Shown here: piece after piece, positions 1 to 6,464 of the stretch | Position numbering within the stretch: position 1 is the first letter of the stretch | How the letters are laid out: each line of letters starts with the position of its first letter | NCBI GenBank assembly: GCA_025464025.1 | Contig: JAODBP010000297.1 | Span: forward strand, 1-18,691 | Length of the DNA: 18,691 nt | Direction of reading: 5' to 3' | From: Actinomycetes bacterium | GTDB taxonomy: Bacteria > Actinomycetota > Acidimicrobiia > Acidimicrobiales > CADCSY01 | Position numbers and translations under genes: made by a program | The notes under the pieces: generated by a model | Told to the model about the DNA's origin: nothing | What the model saw: the letters and a program-made list of their open reading frames with translations, nothing else | Databases searched by the model: none

Positions 1-367
1 TCGGGTAGCAGATCGACGCCTCCATGTGGTTGGCGTCCATGTCCTCGAGCCGCTCCTTCTGCTTCCAGCAGCCGGGGCGGATGTCGTCGAAGGTGACGGG
101 TTCGGCGTCGAGGTTCTCGAAGCCGACGGCGGCCGAGAGCTTGGGGAACGGGTAGATCAGGTCGTCGTAGATCCACCAGTCGCCCCAATCACCCTCGGGC
201 GCGCCCTTCTCGAACGAGAACGCGCCGCCCTGGATGTGGAACACGCCACGGTCGCGCTCGACCCGCGGGGCGCGATCCTGGTACTTGGCCGGCAGGCGAC
301 TCGTCCAGAGATCCGGCGGCTCGACGACGTGGTCGTCGACGCTGATGATCTTCGGGATCCTCGACAT
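1..367 (-). CDS. Amidohydrolase family protein (COG2159-type), N-terminal part, cut by window edge
   Basis: This is the N-terminal 122 residues of a metal-dependent hydrolase of the amidohydrolase-2 / TIM-barrel family; the rest lies beyond base 1. The protein begins MSRIPKIISVDDHVVEPPDLW. The DDH at residues 11-13 followed by VVEP is the family's first metal-binding strand. The segment ending in MDANHMEASICYP matches the usual stretch before the second barrel strand. The ATG at 365-367 has purine-rich AGGAAGG and GGGGG upstream as possible ribosome-binding sequence. It is the last visible gene of a minus-strand operon after an SMP-30-like protein and an alcohol dehydrogenase, 35 bp beyond the dehydrogenase stop. 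Members act as hydrolases or non-oxidative decarboxylases of aromatic and cyclic acids; the substrate here is unknown. Two further members lie at 9957-11171 and 13540-14712. Confidence 0.88.
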   Translation of the reverse strand, partial: MSRIPKIISVDDHVVEPPDLWTSRLPAKYQDRAPRVERDRGVFHIQGGAFSFEKGAPEGDWGDWWIYDDLIYPFPKLSAAVGFENLDAEPVTFDDIRPGCWKQKERLEDMDANHMEASICYP

Positions 368-382
368 GTGCCCCCAACCTTC

Positions 383-397
383 CTGACGTTGTGTCAG
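383..397. promoter_or_regulatory. Inverted repeat CTGAC-N5-GTCAG, possible operator
   Basis: A perfect 5-bp inverted repeat with a 5-bp spacer (GTTGT) lies in the 35-bp gap between the dehydrogenase stop and the amidohydrolase start, just upstream of its ribosome-binding sequence. Size and position suit a TetR-type operator giving this gene a secondary promoter. A weak hairpin in the operon transcript is the alternative. The repeat is short enough to occur by chance. Confidence 0.35.
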
Positions 398-402
398 CGA
401 TC

Positions 403-1443
403 CTACGGCACGGCGATGAGCCGGCCCGAGCCGTGCTCGCCCTTGTCGAGCCGCTCGTAGGCCTCGGGCGCCTCGTCCAGGGTGATGTGCTGGGCCGACA
501 CGTGCAGCTTCCCGGCCGCGGTGAGCTGCACGAGCTGGGCCAGCTCCCACGCCTCGCCCGAGTAGGTGGAGGTGAGGGTGCACTCCCACGGCGTGTAGAT
601 GAGGCCGAAGGGGATCGACCCGAGGGCCGCGCCCACGCACACGAGCTTCCCCTGGCGGGCGGCCGAGGCGGCGCCGAGGGCGAGGGTGGCGTCGGCGCCG
701 ACGAGGTCGAGCACCAGCGATGACCCGTCGTGGTTGCCCTTCTGGGCCGACAGCGACTTGATCTGGGCCGCGGCGTCGTCCTCGGGGTCGAGGGCGAGGT
801 CGGCGCCGAGGTCCAGGGCGAACTGGCGGCGACCCGGGTCCTTCTCGACGGCGACGATCGTGACGGGCGAGACGGCCCGCAGGATCTGGATGGCCAGGTG
901 GCCGAGGCCGCCGATGCCGATCACGGTGGCGACGCTGCCCACCTCGAGCCACGGCATCGAGGTGCGGATGGCGTGGTACGGGGTGAGGCCGGCGTCGTCG
1001 AGCGGGCCAGCGTCGACCGGGTCGACGCCCTCCGGCAGGGCGACCATGGCCCGGGCCGGGGCGACGATGTACTCGGCCAGGCCGCCGTCGAAGCCGAGCC
1101 CGGCCCCGCCGGCCGGCTTGATCACCGGGCAGTAGCGCTCGTTGCCGGTCATGCACGTTGGGCACTGGCCGCAGCCGTACTCGGCGTGGACGATCACCGG
1201 CTGCCCGACGCTGACCGAGCGCACGCCCTCGCCCACCGCCTCGACCCAGCCGGCCGTCTCGTGGCCGATGGTGAAGCTCTTGCCGCCGCCGTAGACGGTG
1301 GCGCCGCTGTGCATGATCATGCAGTCGGAGTGGCACAGGCCGGCCCCTGCCACCTTGACCAGCACCTGGCCCGGGCCGGCCGTCGGGACCTCGACGTCGT
1401 GGACGACGAGCCCGCCTTCGACACGGCACTGCACGGCTTTCAT
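403..1443 (-). CDS. Zinc-dependent alcohol dehydrogenase (MDR family)
   Basis: A 346-residue NAD(P)-dependent medium-chain alcohol dehydrogenase, oxidising an alcohol to an aldehyde or ketone in the cytoplasm. Catalytic zinc ligands are C37 in GLCHSD and H61-E62 in GHE. The third position, usually Cys or Asp near residue 150, appears to be D150 in PLDDAGLTPY. The structural zinc site is complete: C91, C94, C97 and C105. The Rossmann motif GIGGLG is at 176-181, and E200 at the end of the next strand favours NAD over NADP. The ATG at 1441-1443 overlaps the stop of the upstream SMP-30 gene as ATGA, so the two are probably translationally coupled; GGGGAAGGAAG precedes it. Neighbours suggest it acts on an alcohol whose product can form or come from a lactone. 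Family assignment is secure, substrate unknown. Confidence 0.93.
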   Translation of the reverse strand: MKAVQCRVEGGLVVHDVEVPTAGPGQVLVKVAGAGLCHSDCMIMHSGATVYGGGKSFTIGHETAGWVEAVGEGVRSVSVGQPVIVHAEYGCGQCPTCMTGNERYCPVIKPAGGAGLGFDGGLAEYIVAPARAMVALPEGVDPVDAGPLDDAGLTPYHAIRTSMPWLEVGSVATVIGIGGLGHLAIQILRAVSPVTIVAVEKDPGRRQFALDLGADLALDPEDDAAAQIKSLSAQKGNHDGSSLVLDLVGADATLALGAASAARQGKLVCVGAALGSIPFGLIYTPWECTLTSTYSGEAWELAQLVQLTAAGKLHVSAQHITLDEAPEAYERLDKGEHGSGRLIAVP

Positions 1444-2282
1444 GGTCTTCCTTCCCCGGGCACGTCGGCCTCGAAGGTCAGCACCCGGCCGGTGGGCTCC
1501 GGCGTGCGGGTGGGCTTGTGGTGCTGGCCGCCGACGCAGACGAAGAGCGTCCGCCGGTCGGGGCCACCGAGGACGCACGCGAGTGGCGAGCCGTCGGGCA
1601 CCGGGATGATCGTGTCGACCTCGCCGTCGCCGAGGTGGAGGACGCGGTGGCCGAGGGGGTCGGCGGTCCAGATGCCGCCCTCGGCGTCGAGGCAGAGGCC
1701 GTCGGGCGTGACGTGGGCCGCGCCGTCGGCCACGGGCAGGGCGATCGTGCGTCGGTCGCGCAGCCCGGCCCCGTCGATGGTGAACGAGCTGATGCGCCCG
1801 GCACCGGGCTCGGCCACCACGAGGTCGGTGTCCCGCACGGCGATCCCGTTGGGCACGGCCATGCCCTCGGCCACGACGGTGGCGTCGCCGTCGGCCGAGA
1901 CCCGGACGAGCACCGTGTCGGCGTAGCTCCCGCCGCCCCACATGTCCCAGCCGAACTGGGTCACCCAGGCCGTGCCGTCCTCGTCGACGACCATGTCGTT
2001 GAGCTGGAACGGGGAGAGGTCGCGCAGGTCGGCGTGCACGTCGCGGTGCTCGCCGTCGAACCGCCAGACGATGCGGCTCTCCATCCCGGCGACGAGCAGC
2101 CGACCGTCGGGCAGCCAGCCCAGCCCGCCCGGGTCGTCGTCCTCCGGGAACGTGCGCTCGACGTGGCGGGTCCCGTCGGCGTCGAAGCGCAGCACCTGGT
2201 GGGCCCACATGTCCGACAGCCACAGCGCGCCGTCGTGCCAGCGCGGGCACTCGGGCAGGTGGAGCTCGCCGGCGAACAACAT
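1440..2282 (-). CDS. SMP-30/gluconolactonase/LRE family protein (copy 1)
   Basis: A 280-residue six-bladed beta-propeller of the SMP-30/gluconolactonase family, whose known members are divalent-metal-dependent lactonases. Expected ligands are present: E11 in PECPRW, N145 in VPNGIAV and D194 in TPDGLCLD, with N95 in QLNDMVVD as the usual substrate-contact Asn. Blade-type repeats such as GWLPDGRLLV and GGIWTADPLGHRV run through the protein. No signal peptide is visible, so it is probably cytoplasmic. It is the first gene of a minus-strand operon and overlaps the alcohol dehydrogenase by 4 bp. No Shine-Dalgarno precedes the ATG at 2280-2282, and only 32 bp separate it from the divergent SDR, suggesting a leaderless or very short leader. 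It may open a lactone made by oxidation of a cyclic substrate, though some family members have other activities. Confidence 0.9.
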   Translation of the reverse strand: MLFAGELHLPECPRWHDGALWLSDMWAHQVLRFDADGTRHVERTFPEDDDPGGLGWLPDGRLLVAGMESRIVWRFDGEHRDVHADLRDLSPFQLNDMVVDEDGTAWVTQFGWDMWGGGSYADTVLVRVSADGDATVVAEGMAVPNGIAVRDTDLVVAEPGAGRISSFTIDGAGLRDRRTIALPVADGAAHVTPDGLCLDAEGGIWTADPLGHRVLHLGDGEVDTIIPVPDGSPLACVLGGPDRRTLFVCVGGQHHKPTRTPEPTGRVLTFEADVPGEGRP

Positions 2283-2314
2283 GCTTCGGCAACGTAGTTG
2301 TACGTTCGCCGGCC
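2283..2314. promoter_or_regulatory. Shared divergent promoter gap with a centred palindrome
   Basis: This 32-bp gap between the start codons of the SMP-30 gene (minus) and the SDR (plus) contains AACGTA (2291-2296), spacer GTTG, and TACGTT (2301-2306), a perfect 6-4-6 inverted repeat. Exactly 8 bp separate each arm from the neighbouring ATG, so the palindrome is centred between the genes. Neither gene has a Shine-Dalgarno. The likely reading is one operator controlling both genes, with promoter elements reaching into the coding regions and leaderless or near-leaderless mRNAs. The binding protein is unknown. Confidence 0.6.
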
Positions 2315-3238
2315 ATGTCTCTGCTTCGCTTCGACGAGAAGGTCGTGATCGTCACCGGCGCCGGCCGCAACCTGGGGCGCGAGTACGCCCTGCTGCTGGC
2401 CAGCCGCGGTGCCCGCGTGGTGGTGAACGACCTGGGCGTGGCGATCAGCGACACCGAGGACACCGGTGACGCGCCGGTGTCGGACCCGGCCGCCGACGTG
2501 GTGGCCGAGATCACCGCGGCGGGCGGCGAGGCGGTGCCGAACCGCGACTCGGTGGCCACCCCCGAGGGTGGGGAGGGCATCGTGCAGACCGCCCTCGACA
2601 CGTGGGGGCGGGTCGACGTGGTGGTCAACAACGCCGGTCAGGTGCGCATGGGGCCGTTCGCCGACTTCCCGGAGGCCCACATCGACACCCTGTTCAACAC
2701 CCAGCTCCGCGGCGCGCTGAACGTGAGCCGGCCGGCGTGGCGGGCGATGGCGGCCAACGGCGGCGGTCGGTTCGTGAACGTGTCGTCCGGCTCGGCCTGG
2801 GGGCTCGTCGGCGGCGCCGTCTACGGCACGGCGAAGATGGGCGTGATCGGCCTCACCCGATCGATGGCGGCCGAGGGTCGAGAGGCCGGCATCGCCGCCA
2901 ACGTGATCACCCCGTTCGCCAAGACCCGCCCCGGCACCGGCATGGGCCCGTACCCGTGGAGCGAGACCCTCGGCGAGTGGCTGGCCCCCCGCAAGGTCGC
3001 CCCCGCCGTCGGGTGGCTGGCCCACGAGTCGTGCCCGGCCAACGGCGAGTGCTTCACCGTCGGCGGCGGGCACCTGGCCAAGGTCACCATCCAGGTCACC
3101 GAGGGCTACATCGACCGCGACCCCACCATCGAGTCGTACGCCGAGCACGTGGCCGAGATCCGGGACGGTTCGACCAGCGAGATCACCCCGATCAGCTCCC
3201 GCTCCTTCGTCCGGATGTTCGAGGGCTACCCGGGCTGA
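2315..3238 (+). CDS. SDR family oxidoreductase (17beta-HSD4/FOX2-like type)
   Basis: A 307-residue short-chain dehydrogenase/reductase. Cofactor motif TGAGRNLG is at 14-21, with D39 in VVNDLG marking NAD preference. NNAG is at 105-108. The active site has S157/S158, Y170 and K174 in the pattern VSSGSAWGLVGGAVYGTAK. The start (VVIVTGAGRNLGREYALLLASRGARVVVNDLG) recalls the dehydrogenase domain of peroxisomal multifunctional enzyme type 2 and actinobacterial relatives that oxidise 3-hydroxyacyl-CoA. A C-terminal extension of about 50 residues after TVGGGHLAKVTIQVTEGY is longer than in classical SDRs of about 250 residues and is also seen in that subgroup. It is transcribed divergently from the SMP-30 operon and followed by stem-loops. 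Beta-oxidation-like dehydrogenation is inferred; the SDR fold is certain. Confidence 0.92.
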   Translation: MSLLRFDEKVVIVTGAGRNLGREYALLLASRGARVVVNDLGVAISDTEDTGDAPVSDPAADVVAEITAAGGEAVPNRDSVATPEGGEGIVQTALDTWGRVDVVVNNAGQVRMGPFADFPEAHIDTLFNTQLRGALNVSRPAWRAMAANGGGRFVNVSSGSAWGLVGGAVYGTAKMGVIGLTRSMAAEGREAGIAANVITPFAKTRPGTGMGPYPWSETLGEWLAPRKVAPAVGWLAHESCPANGECFTVGGGHLAKVTIQVTEGYIDRDPTIESYAEHVAEIRDGSTSEITPISSRSFVRMFEGYPG

Positions 3239-3317
3239 GGAGATCGCCCCGTCAAGGACAAGGACGGCAACCATGGGGGCGGCGCCGTGCCTCACGTCGG
3301 CGCGGCGTGCGGATCCG

Positions 3318-3366
3318 GTTCTGGGGCCCAAACCGTGCGGATTCCGCTCCGTTTGGGCCCGAGAAC
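3318..3366 (+). terminator. Long stem-loop after the SDR gene (terminator or structured RNA)
   Basis: GGGCCCAAAC at 3324-3333 pairs perfectly with GTTTGGGCCC at 3351-3360. One mismatch outward, GTTCT (3318-3322) pairs with AGAAC (3362-3366), giving about 15 of 16 paired bases. The 17-nt loop contains its own GCGGA-T-TCCGC palindrome. No U-tract follows directly, so it is not a classical intrinsic terminator. It lies 80 bp beyond the SDR stop and could end that transcript or be a structured RNA. Confidence 0.5.
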
Positions 3367-3368
3367 GG

Positions 3369-3402
3369 CCAACGGCCCCGCGGTACCCGGTCGCCCCGTT
3401 GG
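3369..3402 (+). terminator. Second stem-loop, CCAACGG/CCGTTGG
   Basis: CCAACGG (3369-3375) pairs with CCGTTGG (3396-3402) across a 20-nt loop, directly beyond the larger stem-loop. A moderately T-rich stretch (TTGCGTCCTTGGTTCTTC) follows. Two tandem hairpins followed by T-rich sequence look like a terminator zone separating the SDR from the sigma-factor operon. Between 3403 and 3472 I see nothing else. Confidence 0.4.
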
Positions 3403-3472
3403 TTGCGTCCTTGGTTCTTCACCCCTGCCGCGAACCCCCGAGCTCGTGAAGGCCGGGAATCCTGCGGCGACA

Positions 3473-3499
3473 TGTCGAGAACCCGATCACAGCCTCGTC
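3473..3499 (+). promoter_or_regulatory. Predicted ECF42 sigma-factor promoter
   Basis: TGTCGA at 3473-3478 and CGTC at 3496-3499 are separated by 17 bp. From memory, ECF42 promoters described in Streptomyces have TGTCGA at -35 and CG(A/T)C at -10, which this matches. It lies about 47 bp upstream of the DGPF-sigma pair, so the sigma factor probably activates its own operon. The inferred 5' leader carries a direct repeat GGCGTCGCA (3510-3518 and 3520-3528). Confidence 0.62.
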
Positions 3500-3545
3500 A
3501 TGGGGTGACGGCGTCGCAGGGCGTCGCACACGAGAGGATGACGAG

Positions 3546-3944
3546 ATGCGCTTCATGCTGCTGCAGAGCTACGGCCACACCAACGCCTCGGGCTGCCCGC
3601 CCATGGACCAGTGGTCGCCGGAGGACATCCGGGCCCACATCGACTTCCAGCAGGTGCTCAACCAGGAGCTGCTCGACAGCGGCGAGCTGGTCGACGCCCA
3701 GGGGCTGGCCGGCCCCGACCAGGCCAAGTTCGTCCGCTGGGACGGGCAGGGCACGCCGGTGATCACCGACGGGCCGTTCCCGGAGACCAAGGAGCTGCTG
3801 GCCGGCTACCGCCTCATCGATGTCGAGTCCCTCGACCGGGCCATCGAGATCGCGGCCCGGGCGTCGGCGGCTCCGGCGTACGGCGGCCAGCCGATCCAGG
3901 ACGACATCGAGGTGCGCCAGGTCATGGGCGCCCCCGAGGTCTGA
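3546..3944 (+). CDS. DGPF/YCII-domain protein, partner of an ECF42 sigma factor
   Basis: A 132-residue cytoplasmic protein of the YCII-related DGPF family. The name-giving DGPF is at residues 75-78, in TPVITDGPFPETKELLAGYRL, and the beta-alpha pattern with IDVESLDRAIEIAARAS is that of the dimeric ferredoxin-like fold. The N-terminus MRFMLLQSYG is the typical first strand. GAGAGGA at 3532-3538 is a good ribosome-binding site 7 bp before the ATG. The stop overlaps the next start as TGATG, so it is coupled to the sigma factor, and the predicted ECF42 promoter lies just upstream. DGPF proteins are the hallmark neighbours and usual targets of ECF42 sigma factors. Their biochemical role is unsettled; a small-molecule enzyme or sensor is possible. 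Confidence 0.92.
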   Translation: MRFMLLQSYGHTNASGCPPMDQWSPEDIRAHIDFQQVLNQELLDSGELVDAQGLAGPDQAKFVRWDGQGTPVITDGPFPETKELLAGYRLIDVESLDRAIEIAARASAAPAYGGQPIQDDIEVRQVMGAPEV

Positions 3945-5158
3945 TGCCCCGGACGAGCACCGAGGACCTGCTGCGGCGGTGCGCCCCGCAGGCCCTCGGT
4001 GCGGTCGTCCGCCGCTACGGCGACTTCGCCGGGGCCGAGGACGCCATGCAGGAGGCGCTCCTGGTCGCGGCCAGCCACTGGCCCGACGAGGGCGTGCCCG
4101 ACAACCCGGTGGGGTGGTTGGTGCGCACGGCGTCCCGACGGCTCGTCGACCAGTACCGCCAGGACGACGCCCGTCGCCGCCGGGAGGACCTGGCGGCGTC
4201 GTGGTCGCTCGCCCGGCCCGAGGAGCCGGTGGCGGCCACCGACGACACGCTCACGCTGATGTTCCTGTGCTGCCACCCGGCGCTGATGCCGGGGGCGGCG
4301 ATCCCGCTGACGCTGCGGGCCGTCGGCGGCCTCACGACCCGGGAGATCGCCACGGCCTTCCTCGTCTCCGAGGCGACCATGGCCCAGCGCATCAGCCGGG
4401 CCAAGGCCAAGGTGGCGGCATCGGACGAGCCGTTCGAGCTGCCCGAGGACCTGGGGGAGCGGTTGCGACTCGTGCTCCACGTGCTCTACCTGCTGTTCAA
4501 CGAGGGGTACGCGACGAGCGCCGGTCCCGACCTGGCCCGGGCCGACCTGTCGGGCGAGGCCATCCGCCTCGCCCGCATGGTCGCCGCGCCCCTCCCCGAC
4601 GAGCCCGAGGTCGCCGGCCTGCTCGCCCTCATGCTCCTGACCCAGGCCCGCCGGGCGGCGCGCACCGACGAGCTCGGTGAGCTGGTGCCGCTGGCCGAGC
4701 AGGACCGGTCGCGCTGGGACCGCTCGATGATCGCCGAGGGGATGACCGTGCTGACCGCGGCCCTGCGCCAGGGCCGGGCGGGGGAGTACCAGCTCCAGGC
4801 GGCCGTCGCCGGGCTCCACGACGAGGCGCTCCGCTACGAGGACACCCGCTGGGGTGCCATCGTCCCGCTCTACGACCGGCTCGAGCGGCTGAGCGGCAAC
4901 CCGATGGTCACGCTGAACAAGGCCGTCGCCGTGGCCATGGTCGACGGCCCGGCCGCCGGGCTCGCCCTCCTCGACGGCTTGGAGGACCGGCTCGGCGACC
5001 ACCACCGGCTCCACTCGGCCCGAGCCCACCTCCACGAGCTCGCCGGCGACCGCGAGGCCGCCCGGGCCGGCTTCGTCGTCGCCGCCGCCGGCACCGACAA
5101 CCTCCGCGAGCGCAACTACCTCACGCTCAAGGCCGCCCGCCTCACCCCCGGCAGCTAG
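3944..5158 (+). CDS. ECF42-type RNA polymerase sigma factor with C-terminal extension
   Basis: A 404-residue extracytoplasmic-function sigma factor. Region 2 covers roughly residues 15-80 (RRYGDFAGAEDAMQEALLVAASHW, then NPVGWLVRTASRRLVDQYR). Region 4 covers roughly 105-160 (GGLTTREIATAFLVSEATMAQRISRAKAKV). The linker DDTLTLMFLCCHPAL and the following LYLLFNEGYA are signatures of the ECF42 group. The remaining 230 residues are an alpha-helical, TPR-like extension in place of a separate anti-sigma factor; in this group the extension is reported to be needed for activity. The ATG at 3944 overlaps the DGPF stop, and no anti-sigma gene is adjacent. The stop at 5156-5158 overlaps the stop of the opposing SnoaL-like gene, leaving no room for a terminator. 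The inducing signal is unknown. Confidence 0.93.
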   Translation: MPRTSTEDLLRRCAPQALGAVVRRYGDFAGAEDAMQEALLVAASHWPDEGVPDNPVGWLVRTASRRLVDQYRQDDARRRREDLAASWSLARPEEPVAATDDTLTLMFLCCHPALMPGAAIPLTLRAVGGLTTREIATAFLVSEATMAQRISRAKAKVAASDEPFELPEDLGERLRLVLHVLYLLFNEGYATSAGPDLARADLSGEAIRLARMVAAPLPDEPEVAGLLALMLLTQARRAARTDELGELVPLAEQDRSRWDRSMIAEGMTVLTAALRQGRAGEYQLQAAVAGLHDEALRYEDTRWGAIVPLYDRLERLSGNPMVTLNKAVAVAMVDGPAAGLALLDGLEDRLGDHHRLHSARAHLHELAGDREAARAGFVVAAAGTDNLRERNYLTLKAARLTPGS

Positions 5159-5670
5159 TCGCGCCAGGGGCCGATCGGGCGGCCGTCGGCCGGGCGGTCG
5201 AAGGTGCCCTGCTTGAACTGGTCGGTCGGGAACGGCATGGGCACGACCGGGTCGTGGAGCTGGCCGGCGTCGTGGACGACGACCCGCTCGAGGATCCGCC
5301 ACTCGTCGCCGCGCTTCTCGAAGCGGTCGAGGTAGCGGCCGAACCACTGGTACATCGCGGGCTGCTCGGTGTCGAAGAGGTGGGCGACGCAGTACGTCTC
5401 GCCCCGGGCGTGCACCCCGTCGTCGTCGAGCTCGACGAGGTGGTTCAGGAGCGTGTGGATGCTGGGCGACCAGCGCGAGTGCGACGCCATGGCCGTGGCG
5501 ATGTAGTCCGTGGCGGACCCGGCGCCGGAGGGCCCGTGGTCGTCGGTCGCGTCGGGCCAGTAGGCGGTGGCCATGTGCTCGGGGTCGAGCCGGTCGAGTC
5601 CGTGGGCGTACCGCATGACGGCGTCACGGATGCACTGGAGGTCCGAGAGCTGCTCGGGCGTGTAGGCCAT
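5155..5670 (-). CDS. SnoaL-like / nuclear transport factor 2 family protein
   Basis: A 171-residue protein of the SnoaL-like NTF2 superfamily, a cone-shaped alpha+beta fold used by small isomerases, dehydratases and dioxygenase small subunits. Typical features are the N-terminal helices DLQCIRDAVMRYAHGLDRLDPEHMATAYWPDATDDHG, the middle HTLLNHLVELDDDGVHARGETYCVAHLF, and WFGRYLDRFEKRGDEWRILERVVVHD. Candidate catalytic residues are D26, H45 and H74. The ATG at 5668-5670 lies 17 bp after the ModA-like stop, so it may share that transcript. The stop codon overlaps the sigma-factor stop on the other strand by 4 bp (CTAG). Such proteins often accompany terpenoid or polyketide catabolism, but nothing here gives the substrate. 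Confidence 0.85.
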   Translation of the reverse strand: MAYTPEQLSDLQCIRDAVMRYAHGLDRLDPEHMATAYWPDATDDHGPSGAGSATDYIATAMASHSRWSPSIHTLLNHLVELDDDGVHARGETYCVAHLFDTEQPAMYQWFGRYLDRFEKRGDEWRILERVVVHDAGQLHDPVVPMPFPTDQFKQGTFDRPADGRPIGPWRD

Positions 5671-5687
5671 GAGCGCTCAGTAGCACG

Positions 5688-6422
5688 TCAGGCGGGGAGG
5701 AAGCCGTGGGCCTCGAGGGCGGCCTGGCCCTTGGCGCCGAGCACCGCCTGCACGAAGGCCCGGGCCGCCGCCTTGTGCGGCGCCGCCTTCACCACGGCGA
5801 TGGGGTAGGCGGCGATCACGTTCTGGGCCTTCGGGATCTCGACGCCGACGGCCTTCGACCCGGCGGCCTGGGCGTCGCTGGCGTAGACGATGCCGGCATC
5901 GGCGTCGCCGATGGTGACCCGGGTCAGCACCGCCTTCACGTCGACCTCGAGGGAGACCGGCTTCAGCGACACCCCGGCCTTCGTGAGCACCTGCTGGGCG
6001 TAGCCACCGACCGGCACCGTCGGGTCGGCCAGCACCACGGCCACGCCCGGCTTCGCCAGGTCGGCCAGCGAGTGGATGCCCTTGGGGTTCCCCGGCTTGG
6101 TCACGATCTCGAGCGTGTTGCGGGCGAACACCCGGGGGGTCTCGACCAGGCCGGCGTCGACCAGCTTCTGCATGTTCTTCTCGTCGGCCGAGGCGAACAC
6201 GTCGGCCGGGGCGCCCTGCTGGACCTGGGTCACCAGGGCGGACGAGCCGGCGAAGGTGAACGTGGCGCCGCCGAGCTCCTCGAACGCCTCGGTCAGCGAC
6301 GCCGCCGCCAGCACCGTGGGCTTCGCCTTCGGGGCGGCCGAGGTGGCGGTGCCCTCGTCGTCGCTGCCGCAGCCGGCGAGCAGGAGGAGCGGCACGAGCA
6401 GGACGGGGAGCCAACGGCGCAT
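5688..6422 (-). CDS. modA: Molybdate/tungstate ABC-transporter substrate-binding lipoprotein (ModA family)
   Basis: A 244-residue lipoprotein expected to bind molybdate or a similar oxyanion outside the membrane. Residues 1-18, RRWLPVLLVPLLLLAGC, are a lipoprotein signal with C18 as the lipidated residue. Family motifs follow: AAASLTEAF (S42), FAGSSALVTQVQQGAPADVFASAD (S60), and GDADAGIVYASDA (Y180), matching the oxyanion-contacting Ser, Ser and Tyr of characterised ModA. I chose the ATG at 6420-6422 because it gives a normal signal peptide; an in-frame GTG at 6438-6440 would add six residues. No modB or modC follows. The next gene downstream is SnoaL-like, so this is an orphan binding protein or relies on a permease elsewhere. 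PadR lies just upstream on the same strand. The symbol reflects family only. Confidence 0.88.
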   Translation of the reverse strand: MRRWLPVLLVPLLLLAGCGSDDEGTATSAAPKAKPTVLAAASLTEAFEELGGATFTFAGSSALVTQVQQGAPADVFASADEKNMQKLVDAGLVETPRVFARNTLEIVTKPGNPKGIHSLADLAKPGVAVVLADPTVPVGGYAQQVLTKAGVSLKPVSLEVDVKAVLTRVTIGDADAGIVYASDAQAAGSKAVGVEIPKAQNVIAAYPIAVVKAAPHKAAARAFVQAVLGAKGQAALEAHGFLPA

Positions 6423-6446
6423 GCCCGACAAGTTAGCCACGTCGGC

Positions 6447-6463
6447 TAGTCACATCGTGACTA
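6447..6463. promoter_or_regulatory. Inverted repeat TAGTCAC-ATC-GTGACTA, candidate operator of the ModA-like gene
   Basis: A perfect 7-3-7 inverted repeat fills most of the 42-bp gap between the padR-type stop and the ModA-like ATG. An operator for the adjacent PadR regulator is the natural guess. It does not resemble the AT-rich ModE box. A small hairpin in a shared transcript is the alternative. Confidence 0.5.
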
Positions 6464-6464
6464 C

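Noticed and set aside
403..2631. A 742-codon open frame containing the alcohol dehydrogenase plus a long N-terminal extension
   Set aside because: The extension beyond 1443 is arginine/alanine/proline-rich low-complexity translation antisense to or out of frame with the SMP-30 gene and SDR. The dehydrogenase has a normal ATG with ribosome-binding sequence at 1443.
5155..5670. SnoaL-like gene as part of an ECF41 system with the sigma factor
   Set aside because: ECF41 carries SnoaL as the sigma factor's own C-terminal domain, whereas this sigma has a helical TPR-like extension and a DGPF partner. The SnoaL-like gene is convergent, on the other strand.
6447..6463. A ModE molybdate box
   Set aside because: It lacks the AT-rich TATA-like half-sites of ModE; only the position before a modA-type gene suggested it.
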